Source: Panagrolaimus kolymaensis (lineage: Eukaryota > Nematoda > Chromadorea > Rhabditida > Panagrolaimidae). From it: a stretch of DNA of 64,000 nucleotides. Location of the stretch: contig JAJQJQ010000050.1 in NCBI GenBank assembly GCA_028622995.1, forward strand, positions 1,911,672 to 1,975,671, written 5' to 3'. The position numbers were made by a program, and so were the translations under genes. The notes beneath the pieces are model-generated. The model saw only the letters and a list, made by a program, of their open reading frames with translations, searched no databases and had not been told where the DNA came from. This document shows positions 12,801-26,178 of the stretch, piece by piece. Each line of letters opens with the position of its first letter. Position 1 is the first letter of the stretch.

Positions 12801-15391
12801 AAGGTATTTCGATCGCTAGCTGCTTTAAAGTTTAACCGAGCATCAAAAAAATGTTGATGAAGACGGTTTTGCGAATAATTTGAACTCGAATTTTTTATTT
12901 ATTATTTTTCTCATTGTTGCGCATCATCCCTTCTTTTTTTTTCCTTTTAATATAATCTCTTTTGTCTTCATTTTTAATTTTTAAGGGTTTTTTCATTTTT
13001 GCGTCGGTGTAGTAGTACTTTTCTTTTGATTAAAATATAAAAAAAATTTACACGTCAATACTTTTAACAAAAATGACAATAAGTAAAAATAAAACGAAGA
13101 AAAATAATTTTATATTATTAATTTTAAGACTTTTCTATTTTTGTTTGATGTTTGATTAGTTATGTCTCATCCACCTTCCTTCCACTCTTCTTTGAGCTGA
13201 TTAAAATTTATCCTTTTTTTTATTTTGAATTACTTTTTTGTACTTTTACACAAATCCATGGGTTTTTCTATTTTTGACACAAAAATAAACTAACTAACAA
13301 GCGAAAGCGAGAAGGAAAAACAACAGAAGGCTACTTACTCCCTACTACCTTCCATCCATCGTGGTCTTGCTTGACCACCAATACTGACACCATGTTGTAC
13401 ATACATTTTTTATTTCAGTTTGTTTTGTAACAAGATTCTTTTTTTCTTTTACTTTTTTTTTTGCTGTAGCTTACATAATTTTTTTTCGGATGCTTTCTGG
13501 GTTCCCAATTTTAGTTGCAGCGCACTTTTTCATGCTTTATAAATATAAAAAAAATTTTTACTTTTGACCAACCAGTGTTTTATTTTTTAGTTGCGCAAAA
13601 AAATAAAATTTATTCATTTCACACTTTTTTTACTTTGAAAAATTTTCAAAAAAAAAAATATGTTAATCATTTTCATTGCTGTTGCATATTTTTTTGCTTG
13701 CTTGTCACAAAAAAAAATATTGCCTCTTTTTATTTCTATTTTTTTCTTATTTTTTAATAAACGAACATGTCTTATTTTTTTATGATATTTTTTTGACTGG
13801 TGTCTCTCAGCATGATAATAATGTCTTTTAGACATCATGTTCTTTAACTTCCTGTTCCTTCCATCATTGGTTGTTGTTGAATCATCTTTATTTTTTCCAT
13901 TGCCTTTTTGCTTGCTTTTTATTTTAAAAAAAATGGGCGCGTAAAAACATATGAAAAAAGAAAAAAACAGCCTTCACAGGAGGGAAGGAAGGCTGAGACG
14001 AGTCATCCTAATAATAATCTTATTAGAAAAGAAAGAAAAAAAACAGTTTCTCAATTTCACATAAATTTTCTTCTTTCTTTTTTCTGTTGATCAAGGCCAT
14101 TTCAGTTTCAAATGGAAAAAATAATGAGAAAGAAAAAAAGGATGGAGGAAGAAAAGGCCATTTGGTAGAGAGAGAGAAAAAATGTATTACAAAGTCACTT
14201 TTTTCGTTCCATTCTTCACTTTTTTAAAACCACTAAAACGCCACATATCTTTTTTCAAGTTTGTATATTTTTTTTTAATTTACTTACTCATCACTTTTTT
14301 TCTTCATTTGTTATCCGCATTTAGTCATCCAAAAAAAAGTATAAAAAAATAAGTATGGATGAAGATGTAACGGCTTCTTTGTACAAAGGTTTTTTTCTTT
14401 CATTTTTTTGGATGGGTTTGTAATTTTATTATTTGACGACTCGACTCATTTTCTAACCTGTTTTTCTTTTTTTCTTTTTTTATTTAGCTTTTTTGTTGTT
14501 TGCCCTATCGCTTTTGCGTGGTTTTGATTCCGTTATTTTTTCCATTCTTTTTTTCATCTCAATTTTTGGCTCCTTGAAATAATAAAGAAGCGAAGAAAGG
14601 ATTTCATTGTTGAATAACGTCGTCCAAACCAAATTCAAAAAAAAAAGTGGGATCGACTCTTTATAATTTTCTTTTTTTTATACACCTCTCTCTTCTCTTT
14701 TTTTTGCGTTTGAATTTTTTTTGTTAGTTATTGCCGCTGCTTCAAAAAAAAAATAGGAGCGAATAAGAAATGGATAAAAAAATTTTCTTCTTTTTTATTT
14801 TATTTTGCGAGAAAGTCTCTCTCCCTCTCTCACTCTCTATCGCATCAACAAAAACCAAACGACGATGACCATTTCATTTTCTTCTTTTTTTTCTTCACAA
14901 AATAAAAAAAAATCAACCAAAAAAATACTCGAAATTTGTTAATTATGAACGTACATATACGTGCATTGCAAATTATTGATTGCTTTAAAAAATAACGCTA
15001 ATGAAGGACTAGAAACGACTTTCGTGTGATAGAATCTTTTTTTATTATTAAACAGCGCGTTTGGATTTTGAAATACTTTGGACGAAAATAAAACAGGCTT
15101 TAAAGTTTCAATAAATTTTGTTTATATTTTTGTCTCTTTTTTCGTTTTGGGGCTTTTGTTTTTATATTGTCAAAATGTTTCTATTTTCCGCTGAAGACAT
15201 ATTTTCGCCTTGAGACCTTTAATAATTATTTTTGCAAAATTTAACTCTTTTACCTAATTTTTTAATATTTATTTTTTTTCTAATTCTTGTCAATTTTATA
15301 GAGAAAAATACAAAAAATATTTATTTATCTATTATATTTTTTGTTCGATGGTGACTTAACATAGCTCCTCCGACTTTATTTTATTAATCAA
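9812..15391. other. 5.6-kb AT-rich low-complexity desert
   Basis: Dominated by poly-A/poly-T tracts and poly-pyrimidine strings; open frames here are lysine- or phenylalanine-rich and have no splice logic. It holds a (TA)n run at about 11829-11842 and islands of higher GC at 10620-10720 and 12575-12610. The end nearest 15391 is presumably the prominin promoter. No RNA gene was seen. Confidence 0.5.
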
Positions 15392-18300
15392 ATGAGCCTC
15401 GCAAAAATAATCAAAATGTTACGAGTTCATTCATTATTTTTATTAATATATTTTTTTATTCCCGCCGTGATATCAGTTAAATTTGAACCATTTATTGCAA
15501 CAGAAAATTATAAATGTGGCGTATTTTTACATGAATCAGTTAATGATGAAGCAATGAAATTATATTATGGGTGGATAAATTCATTTATTAAATTACTTTC
15601 TAAACCTTTTCCTCATCAAGGTTTGATAATACATATTTTTACGGTCAAAATTGTAATTATTAATCGTGTGCTTTTTTAGATCTCCTTAGTCAACAAGCTC
15701 TCAGCGGTGATCAACAAGCTTGGATTGATTCTTTTATGCATAAATATCCATTGGTAGGTCACTCACTAATTTTTGAAATCGATGTATCATTTTTCCTACT
15801 TTTAATGCAAAGATTTTTTTTAAACTACTCTATTTCATTTTTTATGACTATGACTGACCTTGCTTTTTTTTTTACGGGGATGGATCATAAAAAAATAAAA
15901 ATTTCCTCTCAGCATGACGGCTTTCGTTTTTTTTAAATCACCTTCATGACCTCTTTTTTTAAAAATAAAAAAGATTTTCAGAGGTAGAAAAGGGATAAAA
16001 AGTTTTTAACAATGAATTTGAATTTACTTTTGTGATATTAAAAAACAAAACAAATAAAAGTTGCATTTATAGCTAAAAACCATTTAAATTTTATAAAAAA
16101 TTGCATATTTCAAATAAATGAAAAAATTACAATAATTTTTTGCAACAAAATCTAAAAATATTGCTTCGGTACTCAAAACGAAAGAATTAAAACACTCAAT
16201 TCTGAAAATTATGACTTTTATTAATAAATTTTTTCAAATTTAATTTTTTTTTTCAGTGGCTTCAACACGAACAATGGTGGATTGTATTAGCTTTAACTTG
16301 CATAATAGTTAGCACATTTTTTACTATTATATATGTTTTATATCGATGTTGTTTGAGATGTTGTCGACGAGGTCGAAAGGCTCGAACAACGGATAAAGAA
16401 TATGATTCATGCAAACGGGCCACATTCAATTTATTTATTAGTTTTTTGATAATCGTAAATGTGTAAGTTTTGTATCGAAAAATGAATTTATTAAAATATA
16501 GATTTAATTTTTTTTAGATTTTGTGCTGTTTCATTATTTATTAGCACTCAATATAATGAAATTGGAATAGAACAATTACCCACAAGAATAAATAATTGCA
16601 TTGATGACTTAAATGTTTATAAAAGAGACACAGATTTGGTAAGTAAAAACTTATTTTGATTAAAAATACAAAGTCAGGAGTTACGATAAACTTTTTGAAA
16701 AATTGCTAAAAAATAGTCAAAACTCATAATTTTTGTGTTTTCCACTCAAGACTTCAAGAAACACATTTTCAATTCCCAATTTCATGCTTTGATGACTAAT
16801 TTTTACTTCTTTTTTTCCAGCGAATTCGAAAACTCTTAATTGAAGATGTTCAACAACTTAATGAATCATTGTCCACTCAAATAAAGGATGCTGGCTCATC
16901 GGTGGTTAAAAAAATTAAAGCCAGTTCAGGTGCATCGATTATTGATACCATTTTGCATAAATATACCAGTAAGCTCTGATTTACTAGGGTTAAAAAAAGT
17001 TGTTTATTATGAGTAATTTTAGAAGCAAAATTGGCCCACACAAAACTGGAAAAAATTCGAAAAGAAATTACTAAAGCTAAAGACCAAATTTCTCGGTATC
17101 CAGCAGAATTAACTCGACTCAAAAATAGTGTAGTTCCTGATTTGGAAAGTTGCATAGAAAATAATATTGATCCTAAGAGGTCTTTGTGCATGAAAACCAT
17201 TGAGCTGTTTAACGCCATTGAAGCATACCCACTGGATTTGGATTTTGTAAGCAAACATTTTTTAAATCAAAAAAGTTTCCAAAAAAATAATGAAATGAAA
17301 AATTAATTTTAGGAACTAATAACCCGAGAAAATGAAGATGCTTTAGATACAATAATGAAAATGGATATAATCAATATTTTTGAATTTGCCGAACAAGCCT
17401 TCCACCGCCTTGAAAGTGATATCCTTGAAAAAATTGAAAACAAAGCTGCCATCTCTTTGGATGCGATAAAACAAATCGGCGATAAACTTTTCAGTATCGC
17501 CGCAGATATTTCAACTCAAATTCGTCAAGTTAATTTTGAAGTTCTTTATACACCCATGAGTCGATTGAGTGATACTAAAAGTATATATCAAAAATATGCA
17601 AAATATTCTTGGTATGCTTCATTAATCATCGCAGCATTATTTGCATTTATTGCTTTAACATTTTTATTTGGTTTATTTTATGGTTGTTGTGGCCGACGAC
17701 CTACTTATTACCACGATGATTGCTGCGTTCGATCCACGGGAAGCCGATTCTTTTATTGTGGAATTTGGATGTCATTGAGTTTATTTGCAATTCTTTCTAT
17801 TATTACTGCGGGTTTAATGATTATTGGAGCAAATATTAGTAATATTGTTTGTCATCCTTTGGAAGATCCGCTATCAAGACCAGATATACTTTCGGTAAGC
17901 ATTTTTTTATTAGGGTAAATAAAACAAAAACAGATTTTAATTGGTTTCTAATTTTTTGTTGGAATTTTTATATTTCTAATATATTCGCTTCGAGAGTCAA
18001 AAGCATGTTTTTTTCTTTGAGTAATTTTTTCTTTTTTACTGTGAAAAAAGTATTACGTTCGGTTTCGACACGAAATTTTTTTTTCCAAATAAATCTAAAC
18101 AGAATTTATTTTCCAACGAAATTTAAGAAATCCTATTTTTTTAGCTCTCAGAAAGAATGTTTGATCTTTATGGAAAAAGCAGCAGCTCAAACCGACGAAG
18201 CAACAACGATTTTGATTTATTTAATGATAATCGAACTTTAACCGATATTATTCGAGGTTGTAATCGAAATGATACGTTTTATCAAATGTTTGGATTGGAT

Positions 18301-19341
18301 TCAAAATATAAACTTAATAAACTCAAAGAAGTTTATCGGGAACAATTTAATGCGGCAGTGGAAGAATTGAGAGATTTAATAAAATTAATTACACCCGTGA
18401 ATCAAAAATTTCAATTGGATATCGATTTTAAATCTTTGGCAAATAGTCCTTCCGTGAATGTAAGTAAAATAGATCCAAGAATTTTGCAACATTTGCAACA
18501 TCAAATAAATGCAATTGATTTGGCTCCAAAATTAAATGGATTTAATGAAATAACAAAAAATGTTGCTCAATTGCCTCAAGAAGTTATTAAAGCCATGGAT
18601 AATTTAAATGAATTTCAACTTCAAACAACTCAACCTTTAAGTCATTCATTGGATGAAATAATGCAAGATTTAATTCAACTCAACGACCATTTTGATTTTG
18701 GATCATTTTCACCAGCTGAAGCAGTTCCCGGCTTACAGCATGCTCGAGCTTTGCTTGAAGTGGATTTCAAAGGCCAAATGGAAGTTGCCGCAGCCGAAGT
18801 GGTCAAAGGATTAGCCAATGAACTCGATGACTACATTCATCATGTCGAAACTTCAGTAGCAAACGATGTAACAAGTTGCGCCCCAGTTAAAGAAATCCTT
18901 CGAAATTCACGAGCGGCTTTATGTTCCCATACTATATATCCTTTAAATGGAGTATGGATGTCAATGTTAATTAGCCTTTTATTAATGATTCCTGTAATCA
19001 TGATGAGTACCTCATTGATAAAATTATATAATCAAATGCATGAATTTCCTAAATAGTAAGTAATTTCTTTTTTTTCGCTCAAAGACCAAATGGATATCAA
19101 ATTTTGTAATTTATTTTTTTAGTACCATTCATGAACCCACGGATAATTTATGCAGTTTAGCTACAGATACATATGGTACAGCAAGAATAAATAATAAACA
19201 ATCGTAAGTTTTTGCAAACCCTTTTTTTATGAAGGAAAAATTATTATTAAAATAGTTTTGTTTTTTAGGCAATACTCAATGACATACGGTTATCAGGAAC
19301 CATATCCGCCTCCATATTTAGGAGTTCGTCAAAGAATATAA
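15392..19341 (+). CDS. prominin (CD133-family) five-TM glycoprotein
   Basis: Ten exons (15392-15620, 15680-15753, 16257-16462, 16518-16638, 16821-16968, 17023-17246, 17313-17894, 18145-19055, 19123-19203, 19269-19341) join in phase to 882 residues, close to the usual prominin length of about 850. A signal peptide lies near residues 9-28. TM1 (about 108-131) is followed by the family's cysteine cluster (RCCLRCC), then TM2 (about 156-178). A long coiled extracellular loop leads to TM3 (about 434-462, ending in GCC) and TM4 (about 482-505). A second loop has conserved cysteines (VCHPLEDPL, CAPVKE, ALCSH), then NGVW leads into TM5 (about 798-820) and a Tyr/Pro-rich cytoplasmic tail. Prominins sit on plasma-membrane protrusions and bind cholesterol. 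An alternative start lies at 15416 (codon 9). The last ten codons recur downstream as a captured fragment at 29849. Confidence 0.9.
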
Positions 19342-20029
19342 AATTTACATACTTATAATTTCTAAAATTTGTTTTAATGTTATTAAAAAGCTTTTTTGAA
19401 ATAAAAAATATTATGAAAAATTATTAAATCTTTGCATAACTTTCAAAGAAAAGAAAAAACTAATTACATCGAATAAAATAATTTAAAAAAAGGCAAGAAA
19501 AAAGCTTTAGAATATTTTTTCGAAGATAAAGAAAAATAATTTTTAGAAATTTTTGTCTTTGCCAAAACTAAAAGCAATAGGTTTTTTTTTGAAAAATTTT
19601 ATGAATGATTTGAAGCCATTACTTATTTCTTTGATCGAGTATTTTTGTAAACGTTTACCTTAATTTTTTCTCCTGAATCATTTTGCTTCCTTTACTTCTC
19701 CGAAACATTTTTTTTGGTTGAGAAAGCTTTATCTTTCGTTGCTGAAATAAAAATTTTTGTTTTTAAGAGATTGGCTCAAAAATGCAAATTTATGTATTTA
19801 TTTGATGGATTTTTTTGAATTACTATATTTTTAGATAAATGTTTGTTGTTCACAACAGAATTTTCATTTTTGTGATGGTAGGTGGGTTTCTGAAAACATG
19901 GTGTCTTTTTTTAGATCCTTCAGTGGTCTAAAATATGTATAATTTTTTGCAAAAAATTTTGAAGTTTGGAGTATTCTATTTTATTCAAAAAATGTTTTTC
20001 CATTTTGTTTGTTTCTTTCGTAAACCTTC
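19342..20029. other. prominin 3' flank, start of duplicated DNA
   Basis: AT-rich, no gene. From about 19440 on (AAAAAACTAATTACAT) it is recognisably similar to 24725-25330, marking the left part of the segmental duplication. Confidence 0.6.
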
Positions 20030-20450
20030 TTTATCTGAGCCGACAAGCTTTCTCTCTCACTGATCTTTAACCCTTTCTTATTTTGGTTCTTTTTTTTGGT
20101 TTGTTAAAGGGCACTTTTTTAAACTTTCCATTTTTATTTTTTTTTTCATAAAAATGATGACTAAAAATATCCGTTTTTGGCGCTCGCCTTTAACGGCTTT
20201 CTTTGTTTAAAAAGTTGTTGATTTTGAGAAAGCAAAGAAAATGAATGTTTTCGAAATCGGCGTTATTCGCACCTGGAAATATATTTTTTTTCCAAATTCA
20301 TACATATTTGGATAATTCAGTTAAAGAACTAAAGTTCGTGGCTCCTCCCCCAACTCTTAATTTGGATGCACACTTTATTTCGCCATTGGTTTCTGCCAAC
20401 TACCGTTTTTTTCGCGATATACATAAGCTCATGTGGTTTAGTGCAATTTG
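20030..20450 (+). repeat. duplicated 5' block, copy A
   Basis: Contains GAGCCGACAAG, an AAAGGGCAC string and the core ATCCGTTTTTGGCGCTCGCC (about 20169-20188), then an open stretch ending at 20451. The same order of strings recurs in copies B and C. A weaker partial repeat of the block lies at about 20690-20960. The part at 20310-20451 is open and aligned without gaps to copy B, with the same stop position, but most differences change the amino acid, so coding is doubtful. Confidence 0.75.
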
Positions 20451-21470
20451 ATCAGTTTTGACATCAGTGTATGTACACCATTAAAAAGTTCATTTTCGAT
20501 TGAATAATATTGGATAAAAATAAAATTATTTTTCCCGCTCGACTTCGAAATCTTTAAATTAACTCTCGAATCTCTCTTAAGCTGATCGAATTTTAGCTAA
20601 AAGAGTAGACATGCATCTACTTACTCTTTCGGAATACTGTATTTTATTTTACTTTTAATTTTTTCTAAAAGTTGTTTTTTCTTTTTTATTTTATTTTTTT
20701 TTCTAAGCCGCTTCATCGGTTTCATTTTCTTTCCTTTTTGCGGTCGTAAAAAAGGGCACATTCCCAATCTTTATATTTTCTAATTTTTTTGATCAAAAAC
20801 GAAAACTAAAAATATCTGCATTTTTGCCCCAGTCATTTGCTGACTTCTTTGTTCCGCTTTTACTCATCAAAAGGATCAAAAACTTTCTTTCATAATCGGT
20901 GTTTCGTTGCACCTCTGGCACTTCCAAAAATCAGTGCCTCGCTCATGCTCTTCCAATCATTCGTTGGTGTTTATTTTTTGATGTTTTACCCAACCAAAAC
21001 TCTCTTAATCTTTTCTCCTAAATTTAGTAAATAAATTTTGTAAATCTTTAATCCTAAATTTAGTAAATATTATCTTAGTAACTTTTCTTTGGCTTTTATT
21101 TTATTTAAAACTATTATAAAATCTTTTGTGGCTTTTATTTTAACTTTTCCTTTTTCCCTATTTTTGGCCTCACTCATTTTTGTATTTTTTTTTCAAATCA
21201 AACAAAGACAGATCGGAATGATCAATTCTTAAATAATTTTTATTTATAAAGTGTTTCTCTTATCTTTTTCGATGACATTTTTTTGTACATGAAAATTTAA
21301 AAAATGTTGTACTAAATAATAGGGTTATCGTATTTCATTAATTAAAATCTAGATTTATAAAAAAAAATTCACAAATGTTTTTGTAAAGTTTCAATTTTTC
21401 TTCTCCGATCCGTTTTGTTTTTACTGACTGATAAATTTTTATTTTGATGCAGACAATACTTTTTTGTTCT

Positions 21471-21482
21471 TCGTTTTAGAAA
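21471..21482 (+). promoter_or_regulatory. probable trans-splice (spliced leader) acceptor
   Basis: TCGTTTTAG followed by AAA and the ATG of the first SET gene. An acceptor only three bases before the start with no matching upstream coding exon fits nematode spliced-leader addition. The identical arrangement precedes the second copy. Confidence 0.6.
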
Positions 21483-24267
21483 ATGGATCCGGACCAAATG
21501 GCAAATTATTTTAAAACATTAATGGAAAATGCCAAAGCAACAATTAGCTTAAACCAAAGCTATCCACAACCACGGCCATACCAAAATCCGCTTATTAAGC
21601 GCTTATCGTGGCAATGCCAGACTTCACAAGCTAAACCTAAAAATGTTAACGAAATTGAATTCAAAACTACAGTTTTATCAGGTTTGCGAGTTTTTGAAAT
21701 TTTTAAAAGCTTACTTATATTTAGGTGAGGCCCACAGCTGTTATTTACCGCTTGAAAATTTGAAACCAATAAATTTGCGTGATATGAAAATGCCAATGGT
21801 TCATCATGGACGATATTTGGTTTGTAAAGTTATTGTTATGCCGCTTATAATGGTTGGTGTTAGTACATTAATTGAAGATTTAAATGGTAAATATTAAATA
21901 TTAAATTTTTCGATTCGTAATTCTATAAATTTTTAGAAGATGTTGAAGATGTATCATTTTATAATTTTTCTTATAAACTTGATAAAGCTGAATGGTTGAA
22001 CCAAGGAACTATTTTAATTATTAAAGAACCTTGGCTTCGATTTGGGTCACAAAGTAAAACTCCATCAATCCGCGTTGATTCACCTTCCGATGTCATTTTT
22101 GTTGATCCCACTGATTTGGAACTTTTAAAGAAGGTTGGCGCTCAGCGATGGTATGTTTTAAATGAATGAATTTAATTATTATTACATAAATATTTTTGAG
22201 GTATTTTGCAACGATCAAGGATGCTGTAGTAATTCAAAAAATGGCTAAAGACTCTTTTTCAAAAGGAGATTTTAATGGCGCATTAATTTTGTATGATCGA
22301 GCACTTCGCTACAATCCTGAACTCGCAGTATTGTATTTGAATAAATCATTAACTTGTTTACGTACTGGTGCTTTTTATTTGGCCTATATCGCTGCCCAAC
22401 TTGCAATGGATAAAGGTGGTGATCCTGAAAAGGCTTTATACAGGTTTTTTAGTAATTTTAAAGATTTAGCATTTCTCAAAATTTTACATTATAGAATGGG
22501 ATTGGCTGCTTATGGAATGCATCAATGGGAAAAAGCTGCTAGATACTTTGCTGATGTTTGGAAAAAATTCCCAAGTAATACTTCTGCGAATGATCAGCTC
22601 AAACGAGCAATTGCACGTCTCAACGAACAAAAAACTGGGAATTTTAATTTTAAATCAATGTATTTCGAATCTAAAAAAGTAAATGTTGATATTGATGTTT
22701 CTGATTATATTGGACCGATCGAAGTTGCTAATATTCCCGGAAAAGGTTGGTTACGGTTTCAAAGTTTAAGCACTCCTCAATTTTCATTCACAATTTTTTG
22801 ATAAGGGCTATTGTTTGTGAATGAAAATGGAAGTGGGCTAATGTCTTGGGACAATTATCGTAAATTTGATTTAGGCCGAGGTATCTTAGCATCCCAAGAT
22901 ATTCAACGAGGGACTTTGCTTGCTGTTTCTAAAGCATTTGCATCGGGTTATAGCAAAGATTTTCCCGGAATTCTAATGGCAATAAATTTAATTCGAAATG
23001 AGAAAGATGATGCCGCAGCAATGTTGCAAGTTATTCGAGCAATAGAAACTTTACAAAAAAATCCACAAAGAGCAAAAGAAATTTATGATTTGTATGCTGG
23101 TGATTTAAGGAAAGAGGAAATTACAGAAGGTTTGTTTGAAAAGCTATAGCTCTTAATACGTAACCTCATCAAATTTAAGGGATTATTGATGCAGGGCGAA
23201 TTCAACGAATTAGCGCGCTTAATCGATTTGGTGGTCCAATTGACCAACATTCGGATATGCAAGATGAAATGAAGAAAATACTTGGATCTGAATGTTGTCA
23301 TTTATTTATTCTTCCATCATACTTTAATCATTCATGCATTCGTATGTTTTAACTTACTAAAAGCGGCACTTCTATAGTTTTTGACCTTAATTTTTTTTCT
23401 TCATTTTTAATTCTTTTTTCTCACTTTTATTTTTTAAAAATTTACATATAACAAAATTTACTCCTTTTCTGCAGCCCTGGAAGAAACTACAATTTTGTTG
23501 CATCATTCAAAATTCATTCTCTAACAAATAATTCTCTCAAATACCCAAATTTTTTGACTAAAATATTACCTTTAACTTTTTAGCCAATGCTATCCGTACT
23601 TTTTATGGAGATGTTATGGTTATTCATGCAGCCACAAATATTAAAAAAGGCGACGAAATTTTTCTTTCATACATTCCACCTTTGTTAGAATTTTCTGAAC
23701 GAACAACGAAATTGAAAGGTTGGAAATTTACCTGCCAATGCAAGCTTTGTAAAGCTGATGAAAATGATCCAAACTGCAAAAAACGAAATCAAATCATGGA
23801 AGAATTTAATCAATATGCTAAAACAAACAGAACATTTAACAAAAATGTTATTACAAAATGTGAAGCCCTTTTAGAAAAGGTAATCAATCGTCCTAGATAT
23901 ACTGTACCTATTTTATGATTATCCTTTTTTTCAGATGCGCAAAAGTTATGATAAAAGAAATGATTTTAAAATTAATTTAATTCAAATGCTCGGTCAATTT
24001 GCTCCAATGTATTACAACAATGGTAATTCAACAAAGAGCATCAAATATTTGGAAGAAGCTATTACTTTAATGGGTGAAGAACTCCAATATGGTAAAACCG
24101 ATATTACAGTTAATCTTGCACATAGTTATTTTTTAAATGGTGATTTTCAAAAGGGTAAAGAAGCCATTCGAAAAGCATTTGAACTTAGTTTATGCATGGA
24201 TATGGAACATTTCCAAATTCTTTATCCGGAAATGGCTAAAACGATGAAGGGTCTTAATCTCCGTTGA
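21483..24267 (+). CDS. TPR + SET domain protein, tandem copy A (SMYD-like)
   Basis: Nine exons (21483-21681, 21725-21886, 21937-22150, 22201-22443, 22495-22745, 22875-23129, 23180-23341, 23584-23879, 23935-24267) give 704 residues with no stop. Order of parts: a variable N-terminus, a beta-rich module with GRYLVC and PWLRFGS, and TPR helices (DFNGALILYDRALRYNP, YGMHQWEKAARYF). The split SET domain starts at GRGI and holds the catalytic-core motif NHSCIPNA and the tyrosine-bearing IFLSYIPP. A post-SET zinc motif follows (CQCKLC), then C-terminal helical repeats (SIKYLEEAITL, HSYFLNGDFQKGKEAI). By family it should be a protein lysine methyltransferase using S-adenosylmethionine; the substrate is unknown. 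It is the left member of a tandem pair with matching exon borders. The start is fixed by the adjacent splice acceptor. Confidence 0.88.
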
Positions 24268-25334
24268 CACAAAAGCAGAAGATTGAAATTCATTTTTAAA
24301 ATCCTCCTTTGTATCTTAGCCTTTTTTATTTTATTTTTGTATTAAACGTTTTTGCCATGTAACTGCCAAAAAAACGTTGCTCCGATTTTTGTAATTTTTC
24401 TTAAAACTTTGTAATCAGTTTGTTTGGAGTAAAATTAATTGATACGATAAATTTATTTTAAAAATTACAATTTAAGTCGTCACATAACTTTGTTGCTTTT
24501 ATGCAATTATTTTGCAAATCCATTTTAGTCCTTTTGCAATTGATAAAAGTTACAACATTAACGAACAAATGAATAACATAAAATATAACGATCGTCACAA
24601 CCGCAAATCCAAACATACACCTATCATCATTGAATAATTGCTTTTTGATTCTTCAAAAGCCTATCAAAAAGTAATACCAAGGTTAAAGCTTAAATCCCTA
24701 AAAATATCTGAAACAATACTCTCAATGAAGAAGAAAAAAACTAATTACATAGAATGAATGAAACAATTTTAAAAAAATAAAAGAAGAAAGTTTAAGAAAA
24801 TTTTTTAAAAGATAAAGAAAAATAATTCTTATTGATTTGATTTTTGCAAAATGCAAAGCAATAAGTGTTTTTTGGAAAATTTCATGGATTCTGTCAAGCC
24901 ATACTATTTAGTTATTTATTTGATCGAGTATTTTTTAAGCGTTGATATTATTTTTTCTCTTTAGTTTGATAAACATTAATTGTTGGATGAGGAAGCTTTC
25001 GCTTTCATCGCTAAAATAATAATCGTTGTTTTTAAAAGACTGGTTAGAAAATGCAAATTTACTTTTTTATTTGATGTGCTTTCCAGAATTTCGATATTTT
25101 CTAATAGTTTTTTGTTCTTCACAACAGAATTTCTATTTCTAGAATGGCGGATTTAGGAATCTTTTGTGTCTTATTTTAGATTTTTCAGGAGTCTAAAATA
25201 TAATAATTTATAAGATATTAAAATTTATGTTATATAGAGACATGGGTCTACATATTCTTTCCGAGTACTGTATTTTATTCTATTTTTAGTTTATTTTATT
25301 CAAAAGAAGTCTTTTTGCTTGTTTTTTTCCTAAA
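24268..25334. other. spacer between the SET copies, duplication joint
   Basis: No gene. The 3' flank of copy A (to about 24716, ending near AAAAATATCTGAAAC) matches the 3' flank of copy B (to about 29805). From about 24725 the sequence switches to DNA resembling the prominin 3' flank at 19440, so the duplication joint lies at about 24716-24725. Confidence 0.65.
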
Positions 25335-25771
25335 CCTTTGTTTGAACCAACAAGGCTTTCTCTCTTCTCTCTCTCTGATCTTTTGCCCTTTCTTATTTTT
25401 GTTTCTTATTTTGGTTTGTTAAAGGGCACTTTTTTAAACTTTCCATTTTTATTTTTTCTTTCTTAAAAATGAAGACTAAAGATATCCGTTTTTGGCGCTC
25501 GCCTTTAGTGAGCTTTCTTTTTTTCATTTTTTTTGTTTTCTCAAAAACAACGACTTTTCAATGTTTTCGAAATCGGCGTTATTCGCACCTGTCAGCAAAT
25601 TTTTTTCCCAAATTCATATTTGGATATTTGGATGATTCAGCTAAAGAACTAAAGTTCGTGGCTCCTCCCCAAACTTTCCGTTTGGATTCACACTCAATTT
25701 GGCCAATGGTTGCTGCCAACTACCGTTTCTCGCGCGATATACATAATCTGAAGTGGTTTAGTGTAATTTGA
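25335..25771 (+). repeat. duplicated 5' block, copy B
   Basis: Same string order as copy A, with ATCCGTTTTTGGCGCTCGCC at about 25483. It carries a 100-codon open frame (25469-25771) beginning at an ATG (MKTKDIRFWRSP) and ending FSVI. Only its last ~50 codons are aligned gap-free with copy A. Copy A has a stop and indels in the first half, so I treat this as non-coding or decayed. Confidence 0.7.
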
Positions 25772-26166
25772 TCCATTTTGCCTTCAATGCCTCGGAATCG
25801 CTCTTTCGATCATTCGTTGTTGTTTATTTTTTTTAATGTCATACTCAAAACTCTCAAAATTTTTTCTCCTAAATTTAATAAATTATTTTAGTAACTTTTC
25901 TTTGGTTTTTATTTTATTTAAAACTTTTATAAATCTTTTGTAACTTTTATTTTAACTTTCGTTTTTCCCTATTTTTTGGCCTCATTCTTTTTTGTTTTTT
26001 CTTGTCTAATCAAACTGAGACAGAATGGAATTATCAATTCTTAAATAATTTTTATTAAAAAAAATATTAACAAATGTTTTTGTTAACTTGCAATTTTTCT
26101 TATCCGCTCAGTTTTGTTTTTACTGATACATTTTTATTTTTGATACAGAAAATAATTTTGTGTTCT

Positions 26167-26178
26167 TCGTTTTAGAAA
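26167..26178 (+). promoter_or_regulatory. probable trans-splice (spliced leader) acceptor, copy B
   Basis: CGTTTTAG-AAA directly before the ATG, identical to copy A. Confidence 0.6.

Noticed and set aside
25469..25771. 100-codon frame upstream of SET copy B as a gene
   Set aside because: The first half is disrupted in copy A and differences are mostly non-synonymous; treated as part of a duplicated block.
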